Below are positions 60,389-64,000 of a DNA stretch of 64,000 nt, one piece after another; the stretch's first letter is position 1, and the number at the start of each line of letters is the position of its first letter. Position numbers and translations under genes: made by a program. Below the pieces are notes generated by a model, which worked only from the letters and a program-made list of their open reading frames with translations, did no database searches and was not told the DNA's origin. The stretch is from Rhodospirillales bacterium URHD0017. GTDB lineage: Bacteria > Pseudomonadota > Alphaproteobacteria > Reyranellales > Reyranellaceae. The stretch is from the NCBI GenBank assembly GCA_900110395.1, contig FODP01000012.1, positions 1 through 64,000 of the forward strand. Reading direction: 5' to 3'.

Positions 60389-61927
60389 CTAGCTCGCCGC
60401 CACGTCGCCCACCACGCGCACGCGCACGCGCACCGAGTTGCCGGGCAGGTAAGCAAGCGGCATGTCCTCGCTTTCGATGGTACTGAGGGTTTTGGCATCA
60501 GCACCGGCGGCGACGGCGCGGTCGTTGGCGATGCTTTGGGCCGCGGCGATGGCGTCGGTGCGGGTCATGTCCTTGAAGATCTGATCGCATTCGCCGGAGA
60601 CTTGGGCGATGGCTGCACCGACTGCGTTGGCACAATCGCCGTGCTCGACGTGGATCACCTTCGAGACGCCGGGCAGCTTGTCGGGGATCAGGAAGGCGCC
60701 GCCGCCGACCGCGATCAGCGGCACGTCGCCCGCTTCGGTCTTCATGCGGTCGATCGCCTCCTCGGCAAGCCGCGCGGCCTCGGCGAACACCTTCTGGCAG
60801 GTCGTGGCGTCGAGATGGGCCACCTTGCCCTTGTCGCCGAGCTTCAGGACGTCGCTGGCGACGGCAATGTCCGTGGTCGTGAGCTGCCTGCCGCCGAAGG
60901 CGATGCCGTCCTTCAGCAGGCGGTAGCCTACCGATACCGGGCCGACCTTGACCGGATCGAGCGAGACGTGGCTGCCGCCGCCGAGGCCGATCGACAGGAG
61001 GTCGGGCATGCGGAACAGCGTGCGCACGCCGCCGACCTTCACCACGGAGTTCGCCTCGCGCGGAAAACCATGCTTGAGCTGGCCGACGTCCGTCGTAGTA
61101 CCGCCGACATCGACCACCATGGCGTCGCTGAGGCCGGACAGGTACGCCGCACCGCGCATGGAATTGGTGGCGCCCGAGGCGAAAGAATAGACCGGCAGGC
61201 GCCGGGCCTGGTGCGCCTCCGCCACCGTGCCGTCGTTCTGGGTGATGAACAATGGTGCTTCGATGCCGGAATCGCCGATCGCCTTCTCGAAGGCAGCGAT
61301 CGTGTCGCGCGACAGGTCGGCCAGGGCCGCGTTCAGCAGGCCGGCATTCTCGCGCTCGAGAAGGCCGATGCGGCCCAAGTCGGACGAGCAGGTGATGACG
61401 GCGTCGGGCACCACGGCCGCGACCAGCTCGGCCGCGCGCTTCTCGTGGCTGGGATCGAGCGGCGAGAAGATCGAGGAGATGGCAACCGATTTCAGGCCCT
61501 TGGCCGTCATCTCCCCCGCTGCCTTGGTGACGGCGGCCTCGTCGAGCGGCATGAACGGCCGGCCGTCATATTCGTGGCCGCCCTCCACCATCCACACGCC
61601 GCCGCGCACCAGCTCGGCCAGGTCCTCCGGCCAGTCGCAGAACGGCGGCAGGGAGGCCGACGCCGGCATGCCGAGCCGGAGCGCCGCGACCTTGCTGAGA
61701 TGCCGGCGCTGGACCACGGCGTTGATGAAATGCGTGGTGCCGATCATCACGCCGTCGATGCGCCTGCCCGCCAGCACGCCGGTCGAGCCGAGGCTTTTCA
61801 GCGAATCGAGGATGCCCGTGGTGACGTCCTCGCTGGTCGGCGCCTTCACCGCGCGCACCACCTTGCCTTCCTCGATCAGGACGGCGTCGGTGTTGGTGCC
61901 GCCCACGTCAATGCCAATGCGTCTCAT
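60389..61927 (-). CDS. Hydantoinase/oxoprolinase-family protein, HyuA type
   Basis: 512 residues with an actin-like ATPase fold. The two phosphate loops are GIDVGGTNTDAVLIEEG at the start and MVVDVGGTTTDVGQLKHG in the middle; SIGLGGGSHVSLDP and AVGGGAFLIPDKLPGVSKV follow. HyuA-type subunits hydrolyse cyclic amides such as hydantoins in an ATP-dependent way, usually with a HyuB partner. None is present; instead, two DUF917 genes precede it and its ATG overlaps the stop of the nearer one (ATGA). The substrate is unknown. Confidence 0.92.
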   Translation of the reverse strand: MRRIGIDVGGTNTDAVLIEEGKVVRAVKAPTSEDVTTGILDSLKSLGSTGVLAGRRIDGVMIGTTHFINAVVQRRHLSKVAALRLGMPASASLPPFCDWPEDLAELVRGGVWMVEGGHEYDGRPFMPLDEAAVTKAAGEMTAKGLKSVAISSIFSPLDPSHEKRAAELVAAVVPDAVITCSSDLGRIGLLERENAGLLNAALADLSRDTIAAFEKAIGDSGIEAPLFITQNDGTVAEAHQARRLPVYSFASGATNSMRGAAYLSGLSDAMVVDVGGTTTDVGQLKHGFPREANSVVKVGGVRTLFRMPDLLSIGLGGGSHVSLDPVKVGPVSVGYRLLKDGIAFGGRQLTTTDIAVASDVLKLGDKGKVAHLDATTCQKVFAEAARLAEEAIDRMKTEAGDVPLIAVGGGAFLIPDKLPGVSKVIHVEHGDCANAVGAAIAQVSGECDQIFKDMTRTDAIAAAQSIANDRAVAAGADAKTLSTIESEDMPLAYLPGNSVRVRVRVVGDVAAS

Positions 61928-63006
61928 GCGTCGAACACGCTCCTGAAGTCGATGTCATAGCCGAAAGCGCGTGGACCGACATGGTCGAGGCCGCGCGGCG
62001 AAAGGAACACGGCAGGCGGCGGCAGGGCGATCACCGTGACGCGCTGGCCGTAGCGCACCGTCTCGCTGCCGACCGCTTCGCCCGACACCGAGTCGAGCAC
62101 GCAGATCAGGTCGGGCGTCATGGCGAGCGGCTTGTCGTCGCGCCACGCCACGATCCATTCGTTTTGGAAATTGATGGTCATGGCCGAGCCGCGCCAGTCG
62201 TCGAGGCCGTCCAGCCGCAGCACGCCGCGGAGAAAGCCTTCCGTAGCGCGGCGCGCGACGTCCAGAACCTTGCCCTTGTACAAAAGCTTGCCCGGCTCGA
62301 CCGACAGGATGGCGGCGATCGGGTCGTGATGCTGGCGCTGGGCCTCGCGCACCGCCTGGCCAATGGCGATGGCCTTGGTCGTGGTGCCGTGGATGCCCCA
62401 TTTCTTTACTTCCGCGCCGGTACGCGGCGGCTGGCAGGTGGCGGCGACCGAGCCGTACTCGACGCAGATCTTGCGGGCGACGCGCTCGGTCCATTTCCAG
62501 GTCGGCACCTTATGCACGATGCTCTCGAAGCCGCGCACGTCGACAGCGGTCAGGGGATAGGGTGCCAACCCGCCGACCGCGACCGACGTCATCTGCGCCT
62601 CAGGGTAAGCGCGGCCCATCGTGTCGGTATCGACCACCGGCCGCTTGAGGTGCGCCGCCGCCATGAACGGCCGCACGCCGTTGGCGCCGCCGATCTCCAT
62701 GCTCATCAGCGCGGCGAAGCGTTTGCCGATGTGGCGCTCCATCGCCGACACGGCGCGCGCCAGGGTAAGGCTGTCGGTCAGCCGCTCCTGGCCGACCAAG
62801 GGTGCGCCCATGTTGGCGACGGTGCCGACCCAGTCGTCGTCGGCGAGGTCGGCTGCATCCATCAGCCGCACGCGGTGGCCGTCGCGATAGAGCGCGCGCA
62901 TGTTGAGCAGCGGCAGGTAGGGATTGCCGCCGCCGCCCGTGCCCAGCACCCAGGCGCCGACCGCCAGCGCTTCGATATCGTCGAGCGAGAGCTCCCGCAG
63001 GCTCAC
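61924..63006 (-). CDS. DUF917 (S-methyl thiohydantoin desulfurase-like) protein
   Basis: 360 residues. GTG 63006 overlaps the stop of the upstream paralogue (GTGA). It starts SLRELSLDDIEALAVGAWVL, then GTGGGGNPYLPLLNMRALY, a glycine-rich loop typical of DUF917. Conserved blocks follow: NMGAPLVGQERLTDS, SMEIGGANGVRPFMAAAH, VDTDTMGRAYPEAQMTS and EVKKWGIHGTTTKAIAIGQA. Pfam has recently tied this family to S-methyl thiohydantoin desulfurase. It probably acts with HyuA on a cyclic amide. Confidence 0.9.
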   Translation of the reverse strand: MSLRELSLDDIEALAVGAWVLGTGGGGNPYLPLLNMRALYRDGHRVRLMDAADLADDDWVGTVANMGAPLVGQERLTDSLTLARAVSAMERHIGKRFAALMSMEIGGANGVRPFMAAAHLKRPVVDTDTMGRAYPEAQMTSVAVGGLAPYPLTAVDVRGFESIVHKVPTWKWTERVARKICVEYGSVAATCQPPRTGAEVKKWGIHGTTTKAIAIGQAVREAQRQHHDPIAAILSVEPGKLLYKGKVLDVARRATEGFLRGVLRLDGLDDWRGSAMTINFQNEWIVAWRDDKPLAMTPDLICVLDSVSGEAVGSETVRYGQRVTVIALPPPAVFLSPRGLDHVGPRAFGYDIDFRSVFDA

Positions 63007-64000
63007 GCGAACACGCTCTTGAAGTCGATGTCGTAGCCGAAGGCGCGCGGGCCGACGTGGGCGAGACCCTTCTCCGACAGGAACACCTTGGGCGGCGGCA
63101 GGGCGATCACGGTCACGCGCTGGCCGTAGCGGATGGTCTCGGTGCCGACCGCCTCGCCCGACACCGAATCGAGCACGCAGATCAGGTCGGGCGACATGGC
63201 GATCGGCTTGCCGTCGAGCCAGGCCACGATCCATTCGTTCTGGAAGTTGATCTCCAGCGTGGCGCCCTTGTGCTCGTCCATGCCGTCGAGGCGAGTCCTG
63301 CCACGCAAAAAACCTTCGGTGGCGCGGCGTTCGACGTCGGCGACCTTGCCCCGGTAGAGCACCTTGCCCGGCTCGACGCCGAGGATGGCGGCGATCGGGT
63401 CCTCATGCCTGCGCTGGGCCTCGCGCACGGCGTGGCCGATGGCGATCGCCTTGGTCGTGGTGCCGTGGATGCCCCATTTCTTTACTTCCGCGCCGGTCCG
63501 CGGCGCCTTGCAGGTCGAGGCAATCGAACCGTACTCGACGCAGATCTTGCGGCTGACGCGCTCCATCCATTTCCACGTCGGCACCGAGTCGACCACCGAT
63601 TCCAGGCCGCGCACGTCGACGGAGGTGAGCGGGCAGGGTTTCAGATCGCCGACGGCGACGGAGGTCATCTGCGCCTCGGGATAGGCCCGGCCCATCATGT
63701 CGGAATCGATCACCGGCCGCTTGAGGTGCGCTGCCGCCATCAGGGGCTGGATGGAATTCCCGCCGCCGATCTCGAGCGACATGATCCCGCGAAACTTGCG
63801 GCTTGTGTGTTCCTCCATCAAAGCGACGGCGCGGGCGATGGTGCGGCTGTCGGTCAGGCGCTCCTGCCCGACCAGCGGCGCGCCCATGTTCGACACGGCC
63901 GCGATCCAGTCGTCGTCGGCGAGCTCGTCCGACGACATGAGCTGCACGCGAAAACCCTCTTTGTACAGGGCGCGCATGTTCAGGAGCCCGAGATAGGGGC
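63003..64000 (-). CDS. DUF917 (S-methyl thiohydantoin desulfurase-like) protein, N-terminus beyond edge
   Basis: At least 331 residues; about 25 N-terminal residues lie outside the window. It is a tandem paralogue of the next gene: the two share PYL-LNMRALY, NMGAPLVGQERLTDS, AAAHLKRPV, MGRAYPEAQMTSVAVG, EVKKWGIHGTTTKAIAIG and the C-terminal VGPRAFGYDIDF block. Differences cluster in surface segments. Both are likely to be expressed as one mRNA with the HyuA gene, giving perhaps a heteromer of two DUF917 chains and one ATPase. Confidence 0.88.
   Translation of the reverse strand, partial: PYLGLLNMRALYKEGFRVQLMSSDELADDDWIAAVSNMGAPLVGQERLTDSRTIARAVALMEEHTSRKFRGIMSLEIGGGNSIQPLMAAAHLKRPVIDSDMMGRAYPEAQMTSVAVGDLKPCPLTSVDVRGLESVVDSVPTWKWMERVSRKICVEYGSIASTCKAPRTGAEVKKWGIHGTTTKAIAIGHAVREAQRRHEDPIAAILGVEPGKVLYRGKVADVERRATEGFLRGRTRLDGMDEHKGATLEINFQNEWIVAWLDGKPIAMSPDLICVLDSVSGEAVGTETIRYGQRVTVIALPPPKVFLSEKGLAHVGPRAFGYDIDFKSVFA

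Noticed and set aside
60338..61960. 540-codon plus-strand open frame across the HyuA gene
   Set aside because: Antisense shadow; the HyuA phosphate loops are on the minus strand.

Overview
The window is a 64 kb piece of a GC-rich alphaproteobacterial chromosome. The evidence is a class I lysyl-tRNA synthetase, a Usg-family protein, a CIRCE-controlled groESL operon, several Bug/TctA-type transport genes, and short palindromic repeats of the kind that translate as HPERSEG. A Reyranella-like or related soil/aquatic lineage is my inference from the gene families. Coding is dense on both strands and I see no tRNA, rRNA, CRISPR array, intact insertion sequence or prophage.

Layout. 1-9 kb: the end of a TctA transporter gene, periplasmic SodC, a polar amino-acid-type ABC transporter whose binding protein is fused to a permease, a methyltransferase, a membrane adenylate cyclase, an amidase, an acetyltransferase and a cold-shock protein. 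9-16 kb: UxaA/GarD-family dehydratase, a secreted YXWGXW-type protein, a class IV aminotransferase followed by gene debris, a small peptide with a double-glycine-like motif, then a three-gene operon (type III polyketide synthase, ICMT-type methyltransferase, DHA2 exporter) that looks like a phenolic-lipid pathway. 16-20 kb: GST, a frame-broken ion-channel pseudogene, two VOC proteins, a quinone reductase, small lipoproteins and a collapsed SDR pseudogene. 20-33 kb: sterol-desaturase-like hydroxylase divergent from a TetR regulator, an AllA-like protein coupled to lysK, MFS, flavin amine oxidase, DinG/XPD-like helicase, acetyltransferase, 2-hydroxyacid dehydrogenase, PPC/DUF296 protein and a TctC-type binding protein.

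33-44 kb: LLM flavin monooxygenase, PRISE-type reductase, extradiol dioxygenase, LysR, DapA-family aldolase, MscL, AEC carrier, rhodanese, an unrecognised 357-residue protein and a Nudix hydrolase. 44-56 kb: groEL/groES, usg, nitronate monooxygenase, EamA carrier, GST, HpcH/HpaI aldolase, cytochrome P450 coupled to a DUF3592 membrane protein, Kup potassium transporter, alpha/beta hydrolase and acetyltransferase. 56-64 kb: CHRD protein, ECF sigma factor divergent from a small protein plus DUF899 pair, a lower-GC stretch with a frameshifted gene, and a coupled cassette of two DUF917 paralogues plus an HyuA-type subunit that runs off the right edge.

Most genes form small units of one to three. 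The clearest co-operating sets are the polyketide operon, the DUF917/HyuA cassette, the ABC transporter pair and groESL. At least four families of short palindromic repeats are scattered between genes.
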